This document shows, piece after piece, positions 35,834 through 46,790 of a DNA stretch of 64,000 nucleotides. This DNA comes from Numida meleagris (Eukaryota > Chordata > Aves > Galliformes > Numididae): assembly GCF_002078875.1 (NCBI RefSeq), contig NC_034410.1, forward strand, positions 43,878,202-43,942,201, in the 5' to 3' direction. Position 1 is the first letter of the stretch, and each line of letters opens with the position of its first letter. A program made the position numbers and the translations under genes. The notes beneath the pieces were generated by a model. The model had not been told where the DNA came from. It made no database searches and saw nothing but the letters and a program-made list of their open reading frames with translations.

Positions 35834-38800
35834 TACCTAAGGGCTGCTTTCAACAAACATGAGGAATGTGAATAGAAATTTATAAAAGGTGTAGTTGTTG
35901 GTGCCAATAATTTCCCTCAAGTAAAGATTCTCAGCAGGAATTCTACCAAGCCTTTTTTAGGCACATAGCAGATGGCAGTGCCCAGCAGTTCCGGTGTTTT
36001 GGTCTGGTTCTGTTTCTATCAGCTATTGCTGTTACTGTAAAAAGCTATCTGTGATGTGTCCTTCCCAGGAAACTTCCTTCCCAGTCCTTAAGAGGCATGT
36101 ACATGTCTTTTGGGCTGGATTACTTTCCAAGTCAACACCTTTACAGGAATAACAGCTTCTCTGAAGATTTACAGTAAATGGTTGTTCTAGACAAGGGCTG
36201 GAGGCAATTAGGAATGTGATGATGTGACCAGACAAAAATGTGCTGCGGCTCAGCGGGCAAATTTGGTGCTACAGCCTGCCTGCAGTACCTTATATCTCCT
36301 TGTTTTCATTGAGTGTCTCGGTCTGTACTGCTTTTTTTTTTTAAACATTACTTTTTTTTCCCTTCAGAAGTAATTGATTGCTACAGTACTTAAAATGACT
36401 TGAAGTAACAAGAATATTACAATTTCATATTTTTTGTCTGTATTTATTTTCACAGTATTAACAATATAAGAACATGACTGAATAATTCATGTGTGTTTTA
36501 CTGAGGCATTCTCCCCAGCAACCAAAAGCTTTCCTAATGGTGTGCCTTGATGGAGATTCCAGTCTCTACTTTAAGTGCTTGACTTGAAGTGTCCCACCAC
36601 TGTGTTGATGTGGTTTTCTTTCGTATCTATCTCAGTCACATGAAATTGTTTGCCTACATATAAACTGATAAATAATTTCCCTTCTTTGGCTCTTCTGATT
36701 CATACGAATATTTTAAGCTGTTCTAAGTTGATCCAGATGTTCCCATTAGTGAACACACTTTTCTGACTCTACTACTCTTGTATTTAGTCAGCTCCACCAT
36801 TTTTTAAGAAAACCACAGATCAATTTGCATGCGTTTTTCTGCTGTAGACAATCCGTATCTATGTGATCTCATGTACCTTATCAGCTCCACTGTCATCTAC
36901 CTTACATCATGCTCCCTCAAGGTCTTTTAGGCAGACCGTAGTTATGGATTTCTTTTACCGAGTATTTACCAAGAACTATAATTGGCTGTCAGGGGAAAAT
37001 GAATGTTTTCTAACTGCTTGTTTGTACTCTGTATTTGAGCAGAACACTCACAAGCTCAAGCACCTGAAAATCCCCTTCCATCTTACAGCTGTTTTCCTGT
37101 CCTATCTACCTCTGAGCAACACAAGCTGTGCAACAGCTTGTTTGTAGAGTATTTGTATCTCTTTCAGCCAAAAGTCTACTTTAGCAACACTTGGGACTAG
37201 TTATCTAAACTGAAATCTCTCCCTGTTCCGATACATCTGTTAAATCCTCTGACTCAGGCACTCCATAAATGCTGTTCTTTTCACTTTCTTTGACATAATC
37301 TTACACAGCAACACACAGTGATATTATGATGCTTGCTAACATATTAACTTCTAACATTAAACATCAGTCTACTTCTACCTGAGACAGCCATGTAATTTCT
37401 TAGATGAGATGAAAACTGAATCTTAAAAGGGGGTTACTTTCAGAGACCCCTTGAAAGAGTTTGCTGCAGTGGACAAATGAGCTATGTTTGCTCGTAGCTC
37501 TTAAAAAAATGAGGTGGTGTGCAAAAATGTTGTCTGAAACAAAGATATTCTGGTGTTTGCTGGGGGGGAGATTAGGAATTCCAGGAACTGCTTATTTTTA
37601 CTGAGTCATGGTCTTTTCCTGCTGAAAAATAACCTTTGCAGAAGTTTGTAACTAACGAAGCCTGAAAATCTGATTCTGCCCTTGAACATCGTGGAATGGG
37701 ATGTGAGAATATCCACTGCCTTTCTCATACTCCCAATGACTCAAACTGGATTGAGGATCTGTAAAGCTACAGATCTAAAGTCTGCCTATCTGCCACCCAA
37801 ATTACAGGGCATGAGATTCTATCCAGTGGACAGGCTAAACCCCAGAGGCAAATGAATCTGGGTGCATATGTCCCTCTTCTGGTATGAATTTTCAAGTGCC
37901 CAGTAAAGGCTGCGCCAAACAATGATTCAGATGGAAAAAGCAAAAAAATCAAACTGAAATGAGACTGCAGAACAGTTCTGCACCTTACTTATCTCCCTCT
38001 CAGTGAAAGCCAGTCCCTCAGTGACATGTCTGTGATCTTTAAACATTACTGGGGCAGAATAAGGTGCCTTAGATGCGACTGCTTCATGCTGTGCCATGAT
38101 ACACACATAGCCTATTGTCCTTTCTGGAATGGAACTGCCTTATCCTTGCTTACTGAAAGATCCAGAATGCTACCAGAGAATGGAGCGTGAGTAAGTCGGC
38201 AGTGGAAGCAGTTGCTTTTAAAAGCAGTTGCTTTTAAATCTCCAGTTCACTCCCAAATTACTTCATTTTAATACTCTGTCCAAACTGATTTTGATATTCC
38301 TTTTGAGTCCTTCAGGGCTTTCAGATTCTACAAGTGTTTGTTGTTCTACCCAATTAGTTTGAAAGACTGTGCTTAATCCAAAGAATAAGTTGACGAAATT
38401 TTACACAGATTGATCTGTGATAACAAATCTGAAGATGGTTCAAGTACAGCAAGCATGGGAAGTCACAAATACATTACTTTTCTAAGAGAAAAAAAAAAAA
38501 AGTGCCCTTTGTTGGGATTGTACAAGATAGTGCTCAGTGACCTTTTATATCACATCGGACTCTTACTTGTAGTAGAAGTTCGAGTTTGTTCATTCTGAAT
38601 ATAGTGCAGCCATTAGCCTCCTATCTTACCCTCCTAGACAGATGTTTCAGAAGGGGCAAGAGAGCACTATTTCCTTTCCCAATTAATAACACCTCATGCA
38701 GCCTAGGAAAGCTTCCTACATGCCTATGCCTACATTGCTGGTCTGGCCTTCATTTTAGCTTTAACTATGTCTGCTGCCTTGCCTTTTGGCAGATCTTAGG

Positions 38801-40429
38801 GAATTTTATTAACTGAATTGGCTTTGAGCTTTCACAGTGCGCAGTCTCTGTGCTCACACCTCAGCTGTGACGCAGGTACATGCCATGGTATTTTTGGGGT
38901 GCTGTTCTTGTCACACGGATGAGAGACATGGTGGAGTGTATGACATGGCTCTCTTCTGCATGTCTGCCTCTGCAAGTCATGAATGCAAAAAGGGAAGGTG
39001 TTACAGTGCTCACTTGGGTCTTATCCCACACAGGGCTTACTTGACTCTAGAAGCTGGCAAGCGTGAATGTGCCCTGAAATTTGGCTATGATCTGTGAGAG
39101 TTTCCAGTGCAGAATTCTCTGGGTCCTACAGCACAGTGCCTACGGCACTTTTTGGTAAACTCATTGCAACAGCTGAGAACTGAGCTGTCCTCTGCTCCCA
39201 AGACATAGCATGGTAGATTGGGTTTCCTGACCTTGAGGAACTCTGTATTCGTGCAGCAGCAGGGCTTGACCCTGCTCCATGAGAGATAGGAGCAAACAGC
39301 AAGGGAGGCAGAGGCAGAGGTCTTACTGGTTGGCAGAGCCAGAGCAGGGTGATCCTGGCAGGTCTGAAAACAGTACACAAAGTCAGCCAGCAGCACTGAC
39401 ATTGCCAGAAAAGCCCATAGTGATGAGCCAGCTCCAAGATCAAGCTAGGAAGCCAATGCACAGGTCAGGGTTTAGATGAGCAGGGTACAAGGCCATGCAC
39501 AGGCATGGTTGAGTCACAGCTGAGGCACAGCTCTGTAAGGGCCAAGTGCAAGAACCCCAGCTCCCTCTCACTGAAAGAAGGGGAGCCCTGCTGAGGCTTC
39601 TGTGAAGAGTTCTTTTCAATTAACCTTTGCTGAAACTGCAACTGAACTCTAAGGCCACCCAAGGCTTCTCAAATAGCTATGTGTTCTCAGCAAGCTGGCC
39701 TTGTAAGCAGGCAGCTCAACTCCAAGAATGGATAAAATTTGTGCTCCAGACCTAGCACTGCACAAGTAGATACTCACAACCTTAGACTGGAGTAATGTCA
39801 GTACTCTGAGAGAAAACCACACCTCAATTGCTCTGAACAGATTTGCTGAGCGTGCATATTGTGCTATCATTTATGTTGATAAAAATAGTAAATATTAATA
39901 CTAGCGATGTGCTATTTCTTGCCATCTGGCAACCTAATGTTGAGACATTGATTATGTATGGCCAGGTCATCATAGCTCTAATAGCCCTTAATATCCTTGG
40001 GCTGCCTCACCTGGGGCCTCTACTCATGCCTTCTGACCATGGCTCCATTTAAGTTTAAGCTTGGGCATTCATTCCTAGTCTGTTATGTCACAGGTATACA
40101 TATCTCTGATTCTGTCTCTGGACTTGTGTCCTTGGGGGACCTTGGGCCAGCAATTTTGGTAGCTTGTCTGTGGTGCCGTGTCCTGGATGGCTATTAAACT
40201 TACATCACAGCATTTTTTCCAGTCTGTCTCTGGCTTCATCTCCTGCTGCTCCTTCATGGGCCCCTAGGTTAAATGCTGTACTTGGTTCATTACTTTGCTT
40301 TAGCTGGAAATGCCAATGAGCCCTGTTATCACCATCATGCTGCTTGCCATGGTTAAACTCTGTTGTCATCATCTTTGGCTCCTGGCTTGTCACCCTTGTG
40401 GAATGGCATGTGTTATTCTCTCCCTCTCG

Positions 40430-40430
<1 letters not shown>
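35834..40430. other. Intergenic sequence with a possible unclassified repeat
   Basis: No gene is recognised. From about 39100 to 40420 the base composition is less AT-rich than its surroundings, and the sequence has the look of avian LTR or other dispersed repeat material, with an ATTAAA at 40193-40198. I could not find terminal repeats or a coding remnant to name it. A 16-bp tandem duplication lies at 38206-38237. An acceptor-like tract before 36930 precedes a 70-codon open frame without a good donor. Confidence 0.4.
38206..38237. repeat. 16-bp perfect tandem duplication
   Basis: AAGCAGTTGCTTTTAA occurs twice in direct succession (38206-38221 and 38222-38237). Confidence 0.9.

Positions 40431-40468
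<38 letters not shown>
40431..40468. repeat. (ATT)n microsatellite
   Basis: About twelve uninterrupted TTA/ATT units, followed by further AT-rich sequence. Likely length-polymorphic. Confidence 0.93.
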
Positions 40469-40469
<1 letters not shown>

Positions 40470-40763
40470 TGATAAAATTAATATTAAAATATTAATATAA
40501 TAATATTTTTACCTTTTTTTTAAACAAAGTTTAAACAAATTAGGATGTTCTCTTACACTGAAAGGACAAAAAATCTATGGTGGATCTAAAGGAAGAATAA
40601 TACTAAGGAAAAAGTATAAACACTTCCAATTGCTAAATACTTACTGCTCTGAATCTGACCTAGCTTATATTTGCCTGTTTTAATTGTCTTTGGTGATAGG
40701 TTATTGACAATACTGTATCCAACAACACCTTTCAAACACTATGTTTTTTGTTGTTCTCCTCAG

Positions 40764-40891
40764 GTGTGAAGATTTCCCACAAAGAGCATTTCTGAGATGG
40801 TCTGTAGCAGTGATTGAGGGGTCCAGTGGAATAAAAGAGCCCAGCAAGTATAAAATAGACGATGAGATACTCAAACCCACTTTCATGAAAG
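40764..40891 (+). other. Candidate internal exon (hypothetical, unrecognised)
   Basis: A strong acceptor (TTTTTTGTTGTTCTCCTCAG ending at 40763) and donor (GAAAG|GTAATA at 40891/40892) bound 128 bases. One of the three frames is open throughout (one base, 42 codons, one base) and reads CEDFPQRAFLRWSVAVIEGS, then SGIKEPSKYKIDDEILKPTF, then MK, with a composition like ordinary protein. Entry phase 2 matches the exit of the 14838-15011 segment, and exit phase 1 matches the segment opening at 43141. No family was recognised. It could be part of an unknown gene, a lncRNA exon or chance. Confidence 0.22.
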
Positions 40892-43140
40892 GTAATAACA
40901 TTTATGCTTAGGGGAGATTGCGCTACATTGGAGGGCTTTTTTTGTTTTGTTTTTTGTTTTTTTTTTTTCCCAAAGGCTAAAGGTGATCATTCATGCAAGG
41001 TAAGGAAGATGAGTCCATGCTATATAACCACAGTGAACTCACAGCAAATCATAATGTAAACATACAGTGCACCTCTCTCATGATTTTTTCATGTCTTAGT
41101 GCTGGTAAATTTGAAATGGGAATAGTTATCTTTAAGTATTTTTTTGCCCATGCTGGACTTGCCTGTCTCTCTGTCTTTCAAAACTTTATCTGCATGCAGC
41201 ATTGGCACTTACGCCTTCAACTTCGCTCCTCTGACCATAACCCGTGGCCAACAGAATAATAACAGTAGCAAAATCTTGTTTCTGAGTCTGGAGTAACCTC
41301 TATAACCTCTACTCTTAGAGCGCTGAAAGAGAAGCATAGACATTTCAAAGGTGCTTAATTGGTGTTTTCATGATGCTAAGCTCAAACACAATTAACTGAA
41401 AATGGTCAAATACCATACAAAGTATTTGCCCAGAAGGGCAACTGCTTTGTACCAAAAACTGCTCCGAGATGTTTACAAAGATGCTTAACATTAACCTAAT
41501 TGTCTCCAATGTGGTAACACTTTTATTCCCTACTGACAAAGGGCTCTTACTGGACTCTGAGTTTTGACAGTGACAGCTACAAATATAGCAAAATCTCAAT
41601 TGTTCACTGAATTTTTTGCTAATAAAACTGACATTGTGTGAGTAAACTCTACTGTTCATCACTGTCTCTAAGCTGATGTCTACATTAACTACTGCAAATT
41701 TTCAGAGTGATTGGTGTGCAGTGGCTTTACAGAAAAGGGAGAAAATTAAAGAGAGAGAGAAGGACCCAAGCTTTTTTCTTTAGCTGCTTCAAAGCTGCTC
41801 TTGGTGAGCCGTTTACTGAGTTGGTGACACTTGAAGTGTCCCAACAGATAAGCAAGGACTGGTGGAGTTGTAGAAAGCAGAACCGTTGTATAAAGTATCT
41901 AACAGGAAATCCTTGGTGAAGTTAGATATGGAGTCCTCATAGAGTCTCCTAATGGACACGAGAAGGAGAGACCTTGTATGGTGTGCAAAGGGAAAGTTTC
42001 TTTCCAATCCATAGTCATGGAGAGGAAATAAAGAATAGCTACTCAAAGCTATGTTTGAGGCATACTGTGTGGCTTTGATGAGGGGGAAAAAATCATGGGA
42101 GTGGTGAACTGTATGTGGGAAAGAATTAGGTTGCTCAGAAAGGCTTATGGGTATGACTGGTGAATGAGGAGAGGCTGGTGTGCAATAAATAGAATTCAAC
42201 AGAACCTCTGCAAGAGAAGAGAGGGAAAGTAAGGGAGCCTTTATTAGAGGTAAATGGAGACCTGGAATAGCATAAGACAGAGACACAAACAAGGCTCTTT
42301 TTGAGGACAGTAGGAACAACCTCACCCTTGTCTGAGAGACTACCAAGAACTGTGATGGAGAATGTATGAACACAGGGACTTTTTATTTGGGAAACTGAAT
42401 TTTAAAATTGGAATTTGGATAAATGTGGATGAGTGAGCACTGATTTAACTGTCTTATCAACTAGGTAATTATCAACCATATTTCAGAAGTACTTATGGGG
42501 CAGTTTCAGATCTATGAGTCTAAAAATCTAGTTCTTTTATTCCAGATCTATCTTTCTTGTGTACACAAGAGGATCTCAATTTTGAGCAATTAGAAGCACA
42601 TTTGTTCACTGTGGGCTTAGCAAAGAAACTTGTGGGTCAAATTTTTGAGAGCACTTAGGAATCAAAGTCCTGTGTTTTTAAAATAGTCTGTTATACTGAA
42701 ATGGTTTTGTTGTATGAAATTGGTTTCCTGGAATTACTGCAATTTTGAGGGCAAGGGACTAAACAAACTATTGTGAGAGAAAGTAGATTGCTAGTGAGTG
42801 TTTTGACTGGAAAGTTCACAGGATGTTGCAATTTTAGGACTCTGAATACATACCTAGACTTGCTCCAAGATTCAGCAACGGGATCTGAGGCTGGTTATAG
42901 CAGTATTTTAGCTTTCTATATGGAAGGGCTAAAAATACAGAGCAGATCTTCCTTTGTTTAACACATGCTTTGTATGCATGAACATGTCAAACACAAGGAC
43001 TCTGACATAATATTTATTTTCAAAAGTAAATATCCTCATTGCTAGACATCTGTATTCTTAATTCTGTTCTCTAATTAAACATCTGTTACCGAAAATGCCA
43101 TGCCATCTTCTTTTCTGTTTGTACTGGTTCCCAGTTTCAG

Positions 43141-43245
43141 ATGTTACCAATGAAATGGGAAATAAGCCTGGAAAACTAAGCAGTCCCACTGATGACATTG
43201 TGACAATTGGCATGCTTGGCAATCTGTGTATTATAATACACTTAA
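43141..43245 (+). other. Candidate internal exon (hypothetical, unrecognised)
   Basis: An acceptor with a long pyrimidine tract (TTCTTTTCTGTTTGTACTGG then TTCCCAGTTTCAG, ending 43140) opens a frame reading VTNEMGNKPGKLSSPTDDIV, then TIGMLGNLCIIIHL, which stays open to 43316. The entry phase fits the 40764-40891 segment (G|AT gives Asp). The donor is weak (TTAA|GTGAAT at 43245/43246). Without expression evidence this remains a guess. Confidence 0.15.
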
Positions 43246-43711
43246 GTGAATCATGCACAAATAACACTGAAGCATTTAAGAACTCAGTTTCCTTTAAAAC
43301 AGAAGCTAAATTTGGATGAATGTTCCTCTTCCCCTGACCTTTCTATGCTCTTCCCATTGTATTATCTAGTCATTATCCTTGTTCTTTTTGTCTTTTAGCT
43401 GATAGAAGAAGGTAGGTTTGACTTATTAGCATCCAAACTAAGCCTAGTGCAGGAAATTGCCCTGTAAAGATCACCAGGCAGATGCATGTATAACCATGTA
43501 ACCGAATAGAAGCCCTTACTACTTCTGATCAAAATGCAGGCTGTGAACAGGTAAGATATTGATTGGTGGCAAGAGACACTCTTTTGAGACAAGAATGTGG
43601 AATGTGAAATCAAAAGAAAATGTGTGACCTGTGTAGTCCTGGTGGGCAACAAGCCAGAAATGCAGCCCTGCAGTTATGATGCCACCAATCCCGGCTTGCA
43701 TTAGAAAAGAG

Positions 43712-44150
43712 TGACCAGCAGGTTGAAAGGTGATCCTTCTGTTCCACTCAGCACTGCTGAGGCCATATTTGGAGTGCAGTGCCCAGTTCTGGGCTCCATT
43801 GTACAGGAGGTAAATAGGTACGTTGGAGCAAGTGAAAGGCCGTGGAAATGAATGTCATACAAGGAGAGTCTGAGAGGCAGGACTGTTTAGCGTGGAGAAG
43901 AGAAGGCTCAGGGAGATCTTATAAAGGTATATTAGCACCTTATAGGAGAAGAAAAGATGGAGCCAAGCTCTTGTCAGTGTTTTCCAGTGACAAGAGGAAA
44001 CTGCTCCCAAACTGAAATGCAACAAAGTACAGTACATTCCATTTAAATATAAGAACAATGTGTTTCGCTTTTACATTTTGGTTAAATGCTGGAACAGCTT
44101 CCTCAGTGCTTGTGGAACCTCCACCCTTGGATGTTCCTGGTGGAAATGTG
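43712..44150 (+). mobile_element. CR1 LINE fragment, diverged
   Basis: GGAGTGCAGTGCCCAGTTCT followed by GGGCTCC corresponds to the CR1 ORF2 block LEYCVQFWAP. Downstream, CGTGGAGAAGAGAAGGCTCA matches the LEKRRLRG block, and AAATGCTGGAACAGCTTCCT CAGTGC matches WNSLP. It has many indels and no usable frame. It lacks a clear ATTCTATGAT end, so the 3' limit is approximate. Confidence 0.82.
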
Positions 44151-45593
44151 TGTTAGCTCCACTGTTGTCACAGGAGCACAAAACTGGAAACACTGATGTT
44201 AATTACCTGACCCGGTGAGTCTTCCTATTGCTGAAATTTCACGTATCTTTGTGAGTTGTGGCTCCATGATCTGAGGTTAATGCCATATGGTATGTCAATC
44301 AAAAAGCCTTAGCTTAACATTAGCCTTGTCTTCACAAGATCTCATATTTGCATTGCTCAGGTGACTAGAGTCCAAACTGTATCACACTTTTTTTTAAAAT
44401 ATGAAAATAGGATGAAGATCAGCTGCCTCCCCTCAGTGTGGTTTTTTTTTTTTTGGTGTCATATTCCTTTAAAAGAATTAATTGTGATTTAATAAATGTG
44501 CTCTCTGAATAAATTGTATGCTTGAACTATGCTCTCCTTTTGAACAAATAATGAATGCAACAAAAGTTCTTGCTGTGTAAGGTTATCAGTAGTATTACTG
44601 TTCACTGGAGCATGAAGAGATTTTCAGTTCTTCTCTCAATTAAATATTCTTCTCAAATGACTGGGACACTAAGAGGTGGATGAAATGGAAGTGCTAAAAA
44701 AGAACAGTCAGCAGGAATTGTAAGAGATAGTTTGAAGTGTAATGAGAGCGTAGTTTGTTACGCCTGTCTTACATCTCAGCTTCGTCTATGGAAGGATAAC
44801 AATGACAAGAATCAGTCTTATTTCCTGTTTGTTTAAAGGCATCAGCTCTGGAGTCTTCTCATGTTATTCAGATATCATCCAATTATCAAAGCAGTAGCAC
44901 TGTCTAGTGGCATAGTGCCTTACTCTAAGGCCATGTTAATCTCCTTCTGGTGTACTACTTAGGCAGCCTCCCCCTGAGGCCTCCTCTATTTGCACTAGTA
45001 GATGATTAATCTTCTTGAGAACAAGTTTTCTTGTAGAGCCCGTTGAGCGATCTCTTTCTGTGTGTAGGTGGCACTGTGCTCTGTTGACACAGGCATCATA
45101 GAAATGTTCTGCACCTGATGATCCTCTTGATTCTTCTGCTCTGGTTTGAATAGTTTTGCTTTGTCTGTACACCATCCCCCACACCAAAGGCCACTACTTC
45201 CCTATGTGGAGAAATGGAAACTGATAATTGGTTCTAATATTTTTTTGTCTTGTTCGGTAGGGAGATTCGTATTCCTGAAGATGTAATACTTTGAGATATA
45301 GTAGAGACAGCCTCTGAAACTCCACTCTGTCTTCTGGCTCCACTTGACACCAAAAGCCTCTCATCAGCTTGGCTGTGACATAGCAAACTCCAAAGACTTT
45401 CCTTCTTTATGCTCTCTGAGCACACTCATGGTTTGGTGGAACAGTTCATTCAGGGTGTGAAAGAAGGAGCAGAAGAAAGTTAAAATCGAGCCATACTCTC
45501 TCTTCTTTCAAAGTGTTCTGTGTGGAGAACAGGATACCGCAGAATTTGTCTGCTTTTGGCCTAAGTTTTTCATGTTTCCTGGCAAGTTTCCAG
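44151..45593. other. Intergenic sequence, nothing recognised
   Basis: AT-rich DNA with a T-run near 44442. No gene or confident repeat was seen. Confidence 0.5.
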
Positions 45594-46030
45594 TAGTAGC
45601 GGTGGATTTGTTCAGTCGAATTTTATGTTCACTAAGAAATCAAAACCAGACTCAGATAAGTAAAGAAGATTCACATTTTGAGAGGAGAATGATGAGAATT
45701 TTGTATTACAGAACAGATCTGCACCACATTTATGAACATCCAAGAACTGCTGAAAATACAAGAATTAGAAGAGTAATTCCATGGCAGATTAGACTACAGC
45801 AGAGGCCTTTCAGTGAGGCAACTCATTTGAGAACATCACTGACAAAAGAAAGGGCTTAGGCAAATTTTAACTATGTACTAAGTAAAGTGTGGGCCCTAAA
45901 CGTGATTTCTTGCTTGCTTGCTCTTTTTTCATTATTTTCTCCCTTAACTCTTCACCTGTCTGCATATCCTGCTTTAATATTTTACAATAAGGAATGTGCA
46001 CAGCATAAATAAAGCAAGCTCTGGTTTACA
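45594..46030 (+). other. Candidate terminal exon with poly(A) signal (hypothetical)
   Basis: The segment is preceded by TGGCAAGTTTCCAG with a pyrimidine-rich lead. Its plus-strand frame reads VAVDLFSRILCSLRNQNQTQ, ISKEDSHFERRMMRILYYRT and DLHHIYEHPRTAENTRIRRV onward, to a TAG stop at 45857-45859. A canonical AATAAA follows at 46008-46013, about 150 bases after the stop. The entry phase (1) fits the proposed donor at 43245. I recognise no domain; the peptide is basic and Arg-rich. It could be the 3' end of a gene or a chance open frame near a chance hexamer. Confidence 0.18.
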
Positions 46031-46197
46031 AAGTCTGTATGCCTACTGTTGCTTAAGAATTCTTACCGACTGTAGCAAGCCAGCTTTAGATGGATGTCAG
46101 TGAAAAAGAATGAAACAGAAAAAGAAATTATTTAGCAAAAGCATACAATGACATCCAAAATTCACTTCCTGCAGGGATTTCTGTGTTTCTTTATGCT

Positions 46198-46255
46198 AAA
46201 ACGTAAACACTAAAGTTCTTTAGTGTAAAACGTAAACATTAAAGTTCTTTAGTGT
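46198..46255. repeat. 29-bp tandem duplication containing a hairpin
   Basis: The unit AAACGTAAACACTAAAGTTC followed by TTTAGTGTA (46198-46226) is repeated at 46227-46255 with two differences. Within each unit, (C/T)ACTAAAG-TT-CTTTAGTG forms an inverted repeat with a two-base loop, perfect in the first copy. Confidence 0.88.
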
Positions 46256-46790
46256 TTCAGTAAAGTATTTCAGTGACATGGTTTCTGATTACTCAAGGGA
46301 TTTATTTTCTGGTTATAATTTGCTAACTTCCTGTAGTGATTATTAAAACTCTTGGAGAAATCTAGCAGAAACTCAAGGGAAGGAAAGTCAAATTTATCAT
46401 CTCTTTATTTAGCAAATGGTTGTGAACTATTGCTTCATGATATTTTTAAAAGGTTTAAATATCAATAAATAGAGTACAAAATTATCACAGAGCCCTGCCC
46501 ATGGCAGCTTACAGTTGAGAAATGGGACTTATTCTTTGAATGCAAACAATTTTTAATGAGACTTACTGTAAATAGCATTACTATGCTCTCCTGGTCAAAT
46601 TCTGTACCATTTTTTCTTATTAGTGTCTCGTTCAGTGTGAATTAGCTTGAAGACCCTCCTTTGATACTGTCAATTCATATGGGATGTTCCTTTTTCGGAG
46701 ATGATTCTGAGAATTCAAAATTGATACATTATGCCTATATGCAAAGTGGTTATGAGTAAATATAACCAGAAGTGGTTGCCAACCACATTT

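Noticed and set aside
36930..37147. 70-codon open frame after a CCCTCAAGGTCTTTTAG acceptor
   Set aside because: It has no in-frame donor of quality and no AATAAA close downstream. Its composition alone is not evidence.
41813..42373. 186-codon minus-strand open frame, the longest outside CR1 and GC-rich DNA
   Set aside because: The translation is low-complexity Ser/Leu/Phe/Pro-rich, reflecting a purine-rich plus strand that depletes minus-strand stops. There is no domain, no splice context and no good start context.
43399..43467. Segment after TTTTTGTCTTTTAG reading LIEEGRFDLLASKLSLVQEI then AL and a stop, as a terminal exon
   Set aside because: The acceptor is excellent but the phase conflicts with the preferred chain, and no poly(A) signal follows before the CR1 at 43712.
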